Source of the DNA: Castor canadensis
Lineage: Eukaryota; Chordata; Mammalia; Rodentia; Castoridae
Length of the DNA: 64,000 bases
NCBI RefSeq assembly: GCF_047511655.1
Contig: NC_133390.1
Span: 130,873,583 to 130,937,582, forward strand
Reading direction: 5' to 3'
Part shown: piece after piece, positions 37,205-51,784 of the stretch
Layout: each line of letters starts with the position of its first letter
Position numbering within the stretch: the first letter of the stretch is position 1
The notes under the pieces: generated by a model
Seen by the model: the letters and a program-made list of their open reading frames with translations, nothing else
Databases searched by the model: none
What the model was told of the DNA's origin: nothing
Translations under genes and position numbers: made by a program

Positions 37205-37997
37205 CACAACTATATTTTAACAGATTTATTGAAGTATAATAGACACACATATCAAAAGTATATAGTTTGATAAGTTTTGATGTATATGCAGCTAGGCATC
37301 CATGATTGCATTAAAGATATTGAACATAGTCATCACCCCCAAGTTTTCTAGGTGTCTCTATGAAATACTTCCGTCCCTCATCTCCCCATCTCTGTCCCCA
37401 GGAAACCACTAATCTGTTAATCTGCTTTCTGTCACCATAGATTAATTTGTATTCTCTAGAATAGCATATAAATGGACTAATGAGACTATAGCCCTTTTTT
37501 TGGTCTAATTTCTTTCATTCACCCTAATTATTTAGAGGTACATTCATATTATTCCTTTGCCAACAGGTCACTCTTTTGTGGCTGAAAATTATTCACTGTA
37601 TAGCTATATCCCAGTTTGTTTGCCCACTCATCAATTTTTGGACATTTGGGCTGTTTCCACTTTTAGGTTACTATAAATAACATCCCTGTGAATATTGTGG
37701 GTATTTGTAGGAGTTATTTTTTAATTTCTCATAGGTAAATGCCTCGCAGTGAAACAGTTAGATCATATGGTAGGTATATGTTTAATCTTTAAAGGAACTT
37801 CCAATTGTTCTCCAAGGGGAGTACAAGTTTATATTTCCACCAGCAATGTTCAAGAATTTCAGCTAATCCACATCGTCACTGATACTTGGTATGGTCAGTC
37901 TTTTCATTTTAGCTACTTAATTTAGCCATTCTAATGGGTATTTAGCAGTACTTTAACTGTGGTTTTAGTTTTCATTTCTCTAGAGACGAATGATGGC
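37205..37997 (-). mobile_element. Ancient L1 (L1M-type) 3' region, minus orientation
   Basis: Word order is that of old mammalian L1 3' ends seen on the opposite strand: 'TTATTGAAGTATAATAGACA', 'GATAAGTTTTGATGTATA', 'ATCACCCCCAAGTTTTC', 'TTCTCCAAGGGGAGTACAAG', 'CCACCAGCAATGTTCAAG' and 'TACTTGGTATGGTCAGTC'. Much older than the young L1 copies in this window. Confidence 0.75.
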
Positions 37998-38311
37998 GTT
38001 CCAACTTTTAGCAACTGGAAGACTGAACCTATACATAAGGTTCAAAGGAGCACACACAGATGAAGGAAGGAAATCAACAAAATATGACAGCACAGAAGAC
38101 AATAGGAGAAAATGACTCAGAGAAAGTAGTCAATAGGATCAAGTGATAACAATGAGGACTGAACATTCTTTCTGGGTTCTAGTGTCATGGACGTCACTTG
38201 TGCCTTTATCAAAACGTGTTTGTTCCAGTAGCAATGGGATCCAGCTTCCAGCCTCCTTCACATTTTCAGAGTGAGTACCTTTGCACAGCCTGCTGAGCAG
38301 CACCCTCTGCT

Positions 38312-38488
38312 CAGGGCCCAGGTCCAGCTGTACAGGGCCTAGGTCCAGCTGCACAGGACCTAGGTCACGCTGCACAGGGCCTAGGTCCAGCTGCACAGGG
38401 GCCTAGGTCCAGCTGCACAGGGCCTAGGTCCAGCTGAATAGGGCCTAGGTCCAGCTGCACAGGGCTTATGTCCAGCTGCACAGGGGCC
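38312..38488. repeat. 21-bp minisatellite, about 8 units
   Basis: Tandem units built on GGGCCTAGGTCCAGCTGCA plus two linking bases, with scattered variants (GACC for GGCC, CACG, GAATA) and one unit with an extra G near 38400. The period is a multiple of three, so on the minus strand it reads as a seven-residue repeat (QLDLGPV-like); no start, splice or domain evidence supports coding. Confidence 0.93.
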
Positions 38489-39641
38489 CTCCTCTGAGCT
38501 CCTGAGATAAAGCTCTGGCTGGGACCTCTTTGCTGTGTTTCAAGTTTCTAAGATTATCATGGGTTTGATTACTTGGGAATACAACTCTGAGATCCAAAAT
38601 AGCATACAGTTTATTAGAAAGTAGTCTTCAGGTCATCACCTCTGGGCAAGAGGGAAAAGAAGCAGGACAGGGCAAGGGAGAAGATGGACTGCGATGCTTT
38701 CTAAACAAAGGGCTCAGCCAACCACAGAAGGGCTCAGAAGCAGCACAGCCTTCAGCATCATCCTCAGCAATCCAAGGAGCTTATGCCCTTCTGTTTGAAT
38801 GAAGATCTAGGTGGCACACTACAGCACCCACTCTGAGGAGTTTCTCCTCCACACTTCTAGACTCTGATAAGCCCGGCCTCTTCCTTTGGTTCTCTATCTG
38901 CGAATGAAAGATACTTCCTGCAGTTATAATCTCTAAATTACTGTAGTCTCCTTTGTGCTCTCTGTTTTCCAACACCTTTTTAAGCAATTCCTTCTACTAA
39001 ATTCTCTAGGCTCTTCCTGTTTTCCTGACTGAAACACTCCTCTGCTAAATGACTCCAATACTGACAAAAAGAGGGTGAGAAACCCACACTTTGACTGAGT
39101 CTGTGGCCCACTGACCTGGTCACCCATAACCTGGAAAGGTCAATTTGGCCAATATGTTTTGCTTTCAGCTCACACATACCCTCAGCATCACCTGAAATCT
39201 GTGCCCTTTGTGTGTGTGCTCTGCAAGTGGTAATGTAAGCGTACTCAGAGCTGCTTCAAGTCCCTGAATAATCCATTTACTGCATTTTTGACATATTAAT
39301 GAACTAAATGGCTCCCTTGTGATCTGAAAATGTTAACACAGTCAAAGCCTGAGCACCTGACTTTACAGAGAAGTGACTCAGCCTAAGGGATAATTGGGTC
39401 TTGTAGAGGCAAGAACAATGCAATGATTCCTCCCAATTTCCGACTGCGCCAGATCTCATTTTTGGTCAATGTAAAATGCTAGAGATCCCCAATATAAACA
39501 GCTGTTTACAAGTAATCAAGCATCTATCCCATTTATATGCAGTCATACTGATTTTAGGAGATGAATCTGACTATAATCCCCTGGGTCCTCGTCACTAGCA
39601 TTATGAAGTAATCAAATCCACTTCTGTTATTCAGAGCATGT
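38489..39641. other. Unassigned DNA downstream of DCLK2
   Basis: No exon or repeat of known family is recognised. This lies beyond the proposed DCLK2 polyadenylation sites on the minus strand. Confidence 0.4.
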
Positions 39642-40015
39642 TTTATTAATACAGAAAGACCATGATTCACCTTATTAATTCTGTGGGGGAGTTTAGACGC
39701 TTGGAGCACCACATGTATTACACCACAAACTTGATCACAAGGAGGAAGCCAAACACATCGTCATTACCAAGATTCCCCACTGATGACAATTTTTACCCAA
39801 AAAAGTACTAAAGGCTATAGACATACAAATCTAAAAATATATTACATTTAATATCAACGCAGTTTATTTTTAAATATGCTTTAAAATACAGAGTGTCTCT
39901 CCTTCTGATTCTCCAATTATGTGAAGAAGCATCTCTTGGTGTTTTGCTCTTAGCTTTCCACCTTCTTCTCTGTCCTTGAGCAGAACTGAGGCTGGCTGGA
40001 TGCCTGAGGCAGTGA
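39642..40015 (-). other. DCLK2: DCLK2 3' UTR with candidate poly(A) signals
   Basis: Minus-strand sequence following the DCLK2 stop codon. AATAAA hexamers occur on the minus strand at 39868-39863 and 39647-39642. Which one is used, or whether the UTR extends further, cannot be told from sequence. Confidence 0.5.
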
Positions 40016-41683
<1,668 letters not shown>

Positions 41684-41851
41684 CATCAGAGATGTTGTCC
41701 CAGTAAGGGGCAAGGAACTCAAAGTGGCCCAGCTGAATGATGTTAAAGAGCTCATCCTGGTCCCTGTCTGGGCTGCGGAACGGAGGGAAGCCACACAGGA
41801 GTATGTAGAGGATCACACCTGCAGCCCACATGTCCACCTCCAGGCCATAAC
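41684..41851 (-). CDS. DCLK2: DCLK2 internal coding exon (kinase alpha-F/G region)
   Basis: 168-nt exon, entering and leaving in phase 1. Acceptor is 'GTTGATATAG' before 41851; donor is GTGAGA after 41684. It encodes '[20 protein letters not shown]', with the alpha-F aspartate and the DxWxxG motif that anchors the catalytic spine, then '[20 protein letters not shown]', '[15 protein letters not shown]'. The 'APYWDNISD' end is the usual CaMK-type alpha-G substrate-side segment. It joins in frame to the terminal exon (GAT G | CT GCC). The larger open frame around it is intronic read-through. Confidence 0.94.
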
Positions 41852-44433
41852 CTATATCAACACAGGCAGAGACACAAAAGAACCTCAGACCAGACAGCAT
41901 CAAGTGTGTGGAGAACTATAGCTCTAAATAGCTCTAAGTCCCAGAGGACCCCATTTCTTAGCAAGCAACAACAACTTCTAAACATGGTGGGATTTACTCC
42001 CAGTCATCCCTTCCCTTGTGCCAACTCCTCCAAACAAGGAGTCTACGCCAGTGTCACTCAAAGTCTGGTCCATAGACCACTGCCACTTTGTGACACTTTC
42101 TTATTATCCTGTGAGAAAATAAGCACAGAAATGGAAAGCAAATGTTCGAAACAGAAACTTGAGAGGTAAATGATATTCAAGCACATGATTACAGACAACG
42201 CTTACTGAACAGCACATAGATCAGTTCAGGTGTTTCCAAACATCCATCACAAATAGACTGTGCCATGAGCTACATTCTGCTCTCATGTAGCAAGAACATA
42301 TAGGAAGTTCACACCTTATTGGAAATTTACAAGCCTGGCCCTATACCAGAGACAATGTGAGAAACCCTGGACTGTACTAATACTCTCTGTTTCCTATCTA
42401 TCAATTATCTTCTTTCTTATTTAAAGATACATTATATATACTGGCCTTTTAATGATTTTTAAAAGACTAATGCTTGAAACTGTATCCCCTCATGCAAGTG
42501 CACCCCACACACATGGATACTTTCTAAAACAAAATTAGGATCACATTGTATATATTTTACCCCCTATTTTATTCACGTAGTATTCTATTATGGCATTTCC
42601 TACATAAGAATTTCCTATGGTTATGAAAATATTCTCCTCAAACATAATTTCTAACAGCTGCCAGTATTCCCTTTATATAATGAATCTATGCTGTAACTTA
42701 AGTTTTTCCTTATTGTTTAAAATAAGGAAAATTTCTGAGGAATATCCTTATATAGTCAATATTTTTGTACATCTAATTGTAATCTTAACTTTCTAGAAAA
42801 GAAAAGAATATACAGCAGAGAGTCTTGATACATATAACCTCTTGTCCTTCCAAAAGTTGTAACAGGAGTTTAGACCTTTCCAAATACTCTCCAACTTTAC
42901 CTGTAGGAAAGGAAAACACTGGCAGCTTTAATATGGAAGCTGTCTCTTCATATTCACTAAGCTCCAGAGCAAGGTTGCCAAGACACAAATCAGAGAATAA
43001 GTCACTAATTATCTCTTCTGGTCAATTTTGATGGCATCTGTCTAGTTCTCAACCATAATTCACTCTTGGGGGCCTGAATCTGCTGGGCCTCCTCCTCTTC
43101 TTGAATTTGTCCTTGGCCTCTGTGACTTGCACTTTCCTGATCCTCTTCTTGCCTCCAGGTGGTCCGGCCCTCTGCTAACCTGCCTTCCCTCCCTCATGCA
43201 GGACTCTTGGCCTCTCTCAAGGGTTTGAGCTTCACTGTCCCTGTCCCTGTCATCACTGGGAAGATCACCATCTCACCCATTCAGCTAACATGTTGAGCAG
43301 TCTCAAAATAACGTAGTCACCCTGGCTCCCGTCCTTGCCAACTGGACAACTCTATGCAGCCATCCTGATATTTCTATGTCAGTGGGTTCAAAATATAACC
43401 CAAGCCCCATCTCCCAACTGAACCCCCCATCTTCCAAAACATCATTTCTTTCCAATACCCTAATTTAGTGGGAGCTACCACTAATATGTGGTTGTCTCAT
43501 AAACTCACATTGTCTATTCGCTTTCTTTCCTCTCTTATCAAGTTCATCAATGTTTACATTAAAATGTCTATGACCCTCATTACTCTCCTGTCCCACTGTT
43601 ACCACACACAGGAGCTACTACACTGGCCGTTCCAAGTCTAAACAACCTCCCCTTATTGGTAGAACTACACTCAATCTGCCCACCCAATTGTACCTCTCCC
43701 TGGTCCTCTCAAGTCCCTACTCCCCAGCCTTATGCCTGCTCCAGTCTCCTCATCTGTGCTTCCCAATAACCTCTGCTTCTGGGAGACTAGCCTTCTCTTC
43801 TCCCTACCACCAAACTGACAACCCTCCAGAGCCTTCCTATTTTACCAGGGTGGATAAACCAACTTCTACAGTGCCACACCAGTCAAATAGTCATCCATAC
43901 ATGTGAAGAATATAGTAATCACTTCCTATTTATATATTTTATAGAGTATATTCCTAAAAGTTCCTTGGATCCTCACAAATTCAGAAAAAATAATATATAA
44001 TAAATATTCATAGAGTTTGAAATGGGATCCCTTTTTCCTTTAAATGCTAAGTTGGTGACAGAATTTTTTAAGCAATTGCCATAAGAACTGTTTCAATTCT
44101 TTCCCATCGAAGTAGCCTTGGCTCAGTGATACAAATGACTTGCTTAATCAATATTCCCAATTCCCCACCATCTTTCATCTCACCATCCTGCCTACACACA
44201 CACACACACACAAACACACACGCCCTCTATAACAGCGCAGCCTTGATAAGGAAAATTTTCATGCTTTGGTCAAGGAAGCCTGCTCCAAATATCCATTAAA
44301 ATCCAAATCCAAGTTCTAGTTCCAACTCTCTGAGATTTTTTAACTGCTCCATATTTAAAAATACTAAATACTAAAACTAAGACATTTGTTAGTAGGTAAG
44401 CTAGAGTCTCACAGAGCAATGTGAAACACTTAC
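41852..44433 (-). other. DCLK2: DCLK2 intron
   Basis: Donor GTAAGT at 44433-44428 and acceptor AG at 41853-41852 on the minus strand. A short (CA)n run lies at about 44195-44222. I see no further exon; open frames on the plus strand have no motif. Confidence 0.75.
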
Positions 44434-44566
44434 CTTTCTCAGAAAGAATTTCGGGAGCTACATATGTTGGAGTCCCACACACAGTAAATATAGGTCTCAC
44501 CACATGCTTTGCAAGGCCAAAATCAGCCAGTTTCAGGGTAGTAGACTTGTCCTCATTTCGCTGAAC
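44434..44566 (-). CDS. DCLK2: DCLK2 internal coding exon (activation segment)
   Basis: 133-nt exon starting in phase 0 and ending in phase 1. Acceptor 'GGTTCCTTACAG' precedes 44566, and donor GTAAGTG follows 44434. It encodes 44 residues: '[20 protein letters not shown]', with the DFG magnesium-binding motif at residues 15-17, the activation loop '[15 protein letters not shown]', and the APE motif in 'VAPEILSEK'. DFG and APE are intact, as expected for an active kinase. The next upstream exon, which should carry the HRD catalytic loop, was not found up to 64000, so the preceding intron exceeds 19 kb. Confidence 0.95.
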
Positions 44567-44989
44567 CTGTAAGGAACCAAAGCCTTTGAACCATCAAAAC
44601 TCTGATGAGAACAAAGAAAAACTACTAAGAAAGCTTCACAAAGCTCACAACTTAGCTCAGCATTGACAGATCCAGCCTGATCTCAGTAACAAGTACTCAC
44701 ACTTTCAACCCAAGACTCAAAGTTAGATTCACTGTGCTGCCCAAGAGGGTAGCACTATATTGTTGAATGTGGCTATTTTACTTATTCATTAAAATACAGT
44801 TTCTCATTTGCACTAAGCACATTTTGAGTATTCAATAGCCCTCTGTGGCTTGTGGCTACCATATTGTATAGGGCAGACAAAAAACATTTCCATCACTGAT
44901 TGACATGCAGAAAGTTCTACTGGACAGCACTGAGTTAGAACAAGGATCAATGACATGGTGAGAATAGACTAGATTTGTTTGGTGTTATG

Positions 44990-45105
44990 TTTAGTTTTTT
45001 TGAGACAGGGTCTCTCTTTGTAGCCTCAGGTAGCCTGGAACTTTCAGTCCTCCTGTCTTAATATCCACATGCTGGAATTACTGATGTTAACCATCACACC
45101 CAGCT
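44990..45105 (-). repeat. B1 SINE, minus orientation
   Basis: Complement of B1: T-run, 'TGAGACAGGGTCTCTCTTTG', 'GTCCTCCTGTCTTAATATCC' and terminal 'CATCACACCCAGCT'. Confidence 0.85.
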
Positions 45106-45582
45106 AACTCCTCCCTCCTTGACTCCATCAAACCCCATTCCATCTGAGTCTTGTTCCTTTGAATAAGTCCAGGTGTTTGCCTGTCTAATCTATAGCAAAC
45201 CAATTACTACTGCCAGGTCAGTGTGTCCTGTCTGCCTTCATTCTCAAGATATCTGCATATAATGTTAGGAGATGTTGGGACTTAACCTAAAAGAAATGAA
45301 TCTCAAGAGGTAAGCAAAGCAAGTAGTTAGGTCACTATGCAAGAATGATAAAGCTTAAAGGAATTCCATATTTCCCATGAAAAACAAACAAACAATGAAG
45401 GGGCAAACCAGGCATATCTTGCTGCAAGTTCAAGATGCATAGGAACTGCTATACCATTTGTGGGGAAAGTTAAATAACCAGGCACAAGTCAAAATTCTGG
45501 TCTTCTTCAATACTAGTTGGTACGTATCCAAGTAAGACCAAAGAGCATGCCCCATATCTCATTATAGAAGCTGATAACTCAG

Positions 45583-45888
45583 GGTTGGGTACAGTGGTTC
45601 ATGTCTGTAATCCCAACTACTTGGGATGTGAAGATTGGGAGGATCATGGTTCTAGGCCAGCTCAAGCAAAAGATTAGTGAGATTCCCCTCCGCATCTCAA
45701 CAAACAAGCCAGGTATATTGGCACATGTCTGTCATCCCAACTACATAAGAGGTCATAGGTAGATGGATCAATGGTCTGAGGCTGGCCTGGACAAAAAGCA
45801 AAAAAAGCGTTGGAGATGTGGCTCAAGTGGTAGGATGCCTGCCTAGCAAACATGAGGCCCTGAGTTCAAATTTTAGTACCAAAAAATA
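45583..45888 (+). repeat. B1-B1-ID trimeric SINE
   Basis: First B1 45583-45690 ('GGTTGGGTACAGTGGTTCAT'), second B1 about 45707-45800 ('GCCAGGTATATTGGCACATG'), ID part about 45807-45882 with A-box 'TGGCTCAAGTGGTAGGATGC' and B-box 'GAGTTCAAATTTT', then an A tail. A short AGAAGCTG repeat at 45566-45573 and 45897-45904 may be the target-site duplication. Confidence 0.85.
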
Positions 45889-46012
45889 AAAAAAGAAGAA
45901 GCTGGTTGCTCAAGCCACAGGTGAGCTAATCTGTGTGAAAACTGATAAATCTGGGCAATTTTATTCAAGTAAGAGCCTTACCGGTGCCACCAGAACTATG
46001 AGAGAAATGACC

Positions 46013-46098
46013 AACTTGTCTGCAGCCACACACCATAGCATGTCTACTGGAATGGAACTTGTCTGCAGCCACACACCATAGCATGTCTACTGGAATGG
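46013..46098. repeat. Perfect 43-bp tandem duplication
   Basis: The 43-bp unit beginning 'AACTTGTCTGCAGCCACAC' is present twice back to back (46013-46055 and 46056-46098) with no difference between copies. Confidence 0.97.
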
Positions 46099-48158
46099 GG
46101 CAAAGGTTCCCAACACCCCTGCCAGCACTTGTGGGCAGGAGGACAAGAGGGGAACTCTGGGTCTCCCTGAACCCATAAGCCATCATTTCACTCAGCAATG
46201 CATTCCCAGTTTCTCCTGACCAGAATAAGTTCTCTGCTTGCTTTGGTTCCTGCCAGTGAGCTGACATCTCTCCAAGTAGCATATGTCTTTATCAGTGATC
46301 TGGAGTCACCCAGACAATTCCATCACTGTCTCCATAACTAATCTAAGTGGAAAGTCAGAGAATTAGAATTAAAACACATTTCTGTTCAGTCTGCATACAG
46401 AGAGACATAGCCCCAAAGAGGATAACAGAATAATCTAGGCCAGAAAATCTAGTTTGAAAGGAAAGGAAAACAAAATAGCATGGTGCCTAGAATTACCAAA
46501 TGGATCATCTACATTAATCACATTTGCTGACTAACTGTTGAAAAAAATATGTCCCTCAAAAATCTTTGTAAATATTTCCAACCACATGATTATCATTAGA
46601 AGTATTTGGCTGATTGAATATACCAAATTAAAATGTATATTCCTGTTGCAAAATAATCAAAACATTCCCTTCCTCATGGAAACCTCCAGTTCCAAATCCT
46701 GGATCCACTGAATGAGTAGAAACAGGTGAAATGTTCTGGCAATTCATACTTTTACTTTGAAATTTTATTATGTTAAATGTCCAGATGCTAATGCCGAATC
46801 TGCTTTTAAATTATTTAATGGGCCTGTCTAAAATATCTTAGACTGTTCTTGTCTCTTCATGGTTCAGCTTTTCCCTGTGAGTCTTGGGCTTTCCCTGGAG
46901 CATCAGCCACCATCTGAGTAGGACCCGGGTATAGTTAAGATCAGTGATGTGGATCCCTTCTGGAAAGTGTCTTCAGTCCTTCTGTCTCCAGCATCCACTG
47001 TCAGGAGTTATTTCATATCCCCAGGCTGTCACTTATTTCACTACCTCAGCAGCTTCAGTGCATTGAAAGGCACATACTGGGTGAGTTTATGGTTTGGTTT
47101 TTGTTTTTCATCAGGCATCTCACATTCTTCACTTCAGAACACTTCCTGTCTTAATCTTTGAATGATGTCCTCCTGGACTCTGTAGGACTTCAGAAACCAT
47201 CAAAGCCATTCAAACAGGAAACTTGGCTAAAATATCTTTCCACCTATGAAGGAAATTTCAAAATGGAAGACGCCACAGTAACTTTATAGAGATTCACCTG
47301 TGAGGAAATTCAGAACTGATTTAGGATGCTATCCCATCCATTTCTAAATCTGCCTTTGGAGTGATGTAAAGACACATGCCTTGTAAAGTTGGGAAACAAA
47401 TACTGTGATCCCCCAGCTCGCCTTCTCTGAGTTTCTCTGAGTTAGCATCCAGGGTCCCCCAGCTAATCCTTATGGGACTCCTGGTTTTCTGACCCGACAC
47501 CTTTCTCATTCCTCCCTACTCTGGGCATAGCTCCTGGATTAATACCACCCACATCACTGGGGAGCTTGTGAATGATCTCAGCCATACCAGATCCACCAAA
47601 ACAAAACCAGCATTTCTATAAGCTCCTGGAGGGGTTCAGGTACATAGAACATTCCAGGTGACCCCAGGGCATGAGTGCCTCTTCTGGCCACAAATGCCCT
47701 CTTTTGACACCACACGCCAGGTATGATTTTATCACGGTGCTGGACTCTCAGCTGACCAGGCATCAGGTGGCAGCCAGAGATCCCATTAAATGTTCCACTT
47801 CATTATCCCTACCTCCGAAAGCCTTGAAGGCTTTCCTGGCTTGATAGTGGTTCTTCCCAGAGTCCCCTGTGCACATCTCACCTTGCCCTCACCCCACATC
47901 TCTGTGTCTCTATCTTGAGGTTTATCTGAACTGGCTGTTCTGCATCATGTCCCTGCTGGGGCTCTGTTTTCAGTCCCTCTACCTGAAAGGGTGTTGAGAT
48001 TGCTGTACACAGCCTTGCAATGTCTGGTCTGTCTGCACCCCTCCCCTTTGCCAGCCACAACCAAGTCTCCTGTGTCGAATTCAGGTGATCTGGACACTCT
48101 CAAAGCCTCAAAGAGAATCTTTATTTTTCTGAACAATCAGCCTCCACTCTGTCCTTAC

Positions 48159-48277
48159 AGGTGTGGCAGTTACACACCTGTAATCCAAGCACTAGGGAGG
48201 CTAAGGCAAGAGTATTTTGAGTTCGAGACCAGCCTGAACTACATAGCAAGATCTGTCTCAACAAAACAAAAAAGATC
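48159..48277 (+). repeat. B1 SINE
   Basis: 'GGTGTGGCAGTTACACACCT', 'AATCCAAGCACTAGGGAGGC', 'TTCGAGACCAGCCTGAACTA' and an A-rich tail identify a B1 unit. Confidence 0.9.
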
Positions 48278-51200
48278 TTCCAGTATTTTTCTTCTCTGAC
48301 AGAAGATGGCAGCAGAGCACAGACCAGACAGCTAAGAGCCCTTAAAATATAAGATGAAGGGAACGCTTATTCATCTTTGCTAACTCCTCACTTCCTTCTG
48401 ACCATTCCCTCCAAGATCCACTTCCAGCTGGTCATATGGACTGAACTGATCTTAGAAACCAAACCACACTAAAATGCCAGTGCTTAAAATCAATTTACAT
48501 TTCCATGGTAAAGGATACATAATCGAAAAATGACTTAAAAAAAATGAGGGGAGACAAGGTCCTCTGTGGGACCAGTCACATGACATGCCTCCAATATACT
48601 TTTCTAGTCTACATAGAACTCCAGCTTTTTCTACTGAGTTAACGCACCATATTCATTCAACATGTATTAATATCAGAAAGAGTCATTGAGTTTCCACCCC
48701 ACAAACTGCCCAAAAAGTAGCATAAAACCTGCTATGGCCTGGATCACTTTTCTCTAATCACTCCCTGTACAATCTTTCTTTCTTTCTTTCTTTCTTTAAT
48801 AAAGACCTGTGGCTTTGCATCTAAAAAAAATGTATTAATTAGGTGCCTAGCATGTGCCAGGTACTGTTTCAGGAGTGAGGAGTCCAGCACTGAATGAAAC
48901 AGAAAAAGTTGTTTCTCTTATGAAAACTCACTTTTATTTGAAAACAATATTCAGATAAATAGGTAATGTTGGATAGCTAAGTGTTAAAAAGAAGTATAGT
49001 GGGATAAAGCTGTGTTGCCCAGCCCACTATCCATGCTTCCAAGGTACATTTCAAGAGCTCATGCAGCTGTGTTTTGGCACTAACATGAAATCGATATAGG
49101 ATATTTCTATCTTCACAGAAAGTTCTTCTGGACATTTTGGCACAGACAGTGGGGTTGGTATCTTAAATAGAGTGCTTAAGGAAGTCCTCCCTGTGGAAGA
49201 AATGTTTGAAAGGAGTTGGGCTGAAGCGTATTAAGATCTGAGAAGCAAATCAGAAGGAGGAAGCAACAAGTGCAAAGGCCCAGGGGCATGTGTGGCACAA
49301 TACAGGAACAACAAGCAGGGCAGGAGTGGAATGAGTCAGGGGATGAGTGGTTGGAGAGAAACTTTAAAAGGAAGGCAGAGACCACACCATGCTGCTGATG
49401 GAATTGTCGTTGAGCCACAGGTCAAACCTGGAAACTATCTCATAGCACACTTCACATTACCACCGAGTTGTCTGAATGGATGAGAATCTCAAGCTCATGA
49501 TGTTGAGCCTGAGTTCTCTCTGACCCTGCTCCTTTCCCAGAGCGCCCCTACCCAGAGAATGGCCTTGCCACATGCAATCACTTTCTCAACTTATAAACAA
49601 CATGATCTTCACTTTCTCTACATACACTTTTGGCTACTGTACCACCCCTTACAATCTCATTATACATGTGCACACACATACATACACACAGCCTTGAAAC
49701 GGGTATCTATACACACCACCTGTAGCTTTCTACCTTCCATGCTATCCTGAACTAGGTCAACCTCTCATCCCCATAATCAGGCAGTAGTTATCCTCCCCCA
49801 CCAGAAAGGTAAAGCCACAGGGACCTAGGTACAGGTCAGAAACACCAGGTACCCTTGAGTTCTTTTTCCACACCTACCACAACCAATCAATTTTCAGATC
49901 CTGTCTTTACCCATAGGATAACAACTTTCTTCTACTCACCTTTACTGCGTGCTCAAGACCAAGTCCCCACCATATTCTGATGGAGCCCAGTGAGGAGCCT
50001 ACATTGGGCTCCTCTCCTGGCCTTTGCCTAGCCATTAACAGAACCTCTGGAAGAAAATGAGACAGAACCTGGGGGTTTCATGTTACTGAAATTACACAAC
50101 AAGATCTTAGATCTTGTAGAAAAAATTTACTGAGTTCTTTCCTCAGATTAAGGGCATTTTGAAAACAAAGAGTTTTAAGAAATCTAGTCTCAAATCCTAA
50201 AATGGCTCACAAAATTACACTCTCTTTGAAAGGTGATCACATACACAAACACAGGCATTACAAGAACAGGAGATTGCTAATATTTTTCTTAACTAATCAA
50301 CCTAAACTTAAAGGCTTCTATCATTGTAGCATTCATTCATTGTAGTATTCATAGATTTCACTGCTGAAATCCATGTTTCTTGATTTTATTAAATATAGCC
50401 TAACAAGATCTGCTTCATAGTTATTACCCATTTTTAAGTTAATGTGACTGATACATATATACATTCATGAGTACTTGGACCCTTAATGTGAAGACATGGG
50501 CACCTATCTTAGAAGTAAAGGGGAAAGGAGATTGAAACTAGAGCTGGAAGAAGAGAATTCTTGCCAATCAGGGAGAATTACACATTACAGAACCAGTAAC
50601 CAACACAGCAATAACCACTGAGTCCTTCTTGTATACCATAGTAGAAGGAGAAAGGAACCTAGGGATCTGAGAGCAACAAAATGATGTAGGTTTACTTCAG
50701 AAGAATAAACAAGGAGTGTGTTTTACCATTTTTCATCCTTCTAGATTTTTCCCTGCCACCCTTACGGACATTAGTTAATGTCCTCAAACATCTAAACAAG
50801 TCTGCTTCTTCCCAGAGCCCATAAAAGGCCAGAAAGAACTCTGCTTCGTGTAGTGCAAAACTGTGGCCCTTGGGCTGCTGCAGTGGTTAGAACTGGGGAA
50901 ATGAATACTCTATATAAACCAGCAGCCTGCCCATGCATCTCATTCCCTCCAGCCCTGTTTCCAAAGGGAGGACCTTCCCTTCTTTCCTCTTTTTCTGGGA
51001 GGCATTTTTCTCAAATGATGGCTCATGCCTGACATCTCTTCAGACTCTTCCCCCATCCCACTCACCAAGCTTCTTTACTGGATATAATGCCATGGTCATT
51101 GGCTACGAACACCCTGGCCTGTCCACTTCCCATCCTGGGTTAGCTGCTCTAATCATCACTTCTCCAGCTTCTGCTGGATTCCTCCTCTCCCTCCCCAGGG

Positions 51201-51784
51201 CCCAGCCAATACCATAAAGCAAATTCCAACCCTTCCCAGGAACCACATACAGGCAGAAAGCAATTAACATGGATATTTCTGCAAGCTGGAAATTCTCATA
51301 ATTAAAACTTCTTTTACCAGACCTCAGGAGTCTAAGTAACCCTAAGGGAAGAAGAGCACTAGCATCTTATCAGGAAGTGTGATCAGTAGAAGACAATGAA
51401 CTTGGTAATGTAGGCCTAAAATGTTACTCTAGGGCCTAATCATCAGATATAATTATTTTTGTTGATTAAAACAACATGGTAAGGTAGCTACATTCATTAT
51501 TATGTTCACAAAGTCTCTAAAAGCAGCAACAGTTACAGTCAGCCATATAATCAAAAGTTAGTCTAACATAATCACTTCCCTATGCTTAGCAAAGACATGT
51601 CTTAATAACCTAGCAGCCATCCATTACAGGAAGAAAACATTTATCTACCAATGCAAAGTAAGACAACTGAAGAACATTAATTGATAGACAGTAGTCACCA
51701 TGGTGTTGCTTATTATTATTATTAATCTTAGACCAAAAATTGCAACATAATTATCATATCAGCAAGTTTAGAGAGACATCTTTC

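Larger units (their letters stand above)
44567..51769 (-). other. DCLK2: DCLK2 intron with SINEs and old repeats
   Basis: Contains a B1 (44990-45105), a trimeric SINE (45583-45888), a 43-bp tandem duplication (46013-46098), a B1 (48159-48277) and an ancient repeat around 48840-49300. The block about 48530-48830, with (TTTC)n followed by AATAAAGACC, might be an old LTR but has no clear edges. No exon is recognised. Confidence 0.6.

Noticed and set aside
38139..38396. Heptapeptide-repeat protein on the minus strand
   Set aside because: Product of the 21-bp minisatellite; no start context, splice site or family match.
38312..38488. CRISPR-like array
   Set aside because: Units are directly adjacent without unique spacers; it is a minisatellite in a mammalian genome.
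48530..48830. Solitary LTR ending in AATAAA after (TTTC)n
   Set aside because: No TG/CA edges, no partner LTR and no target-site duplication could be set.
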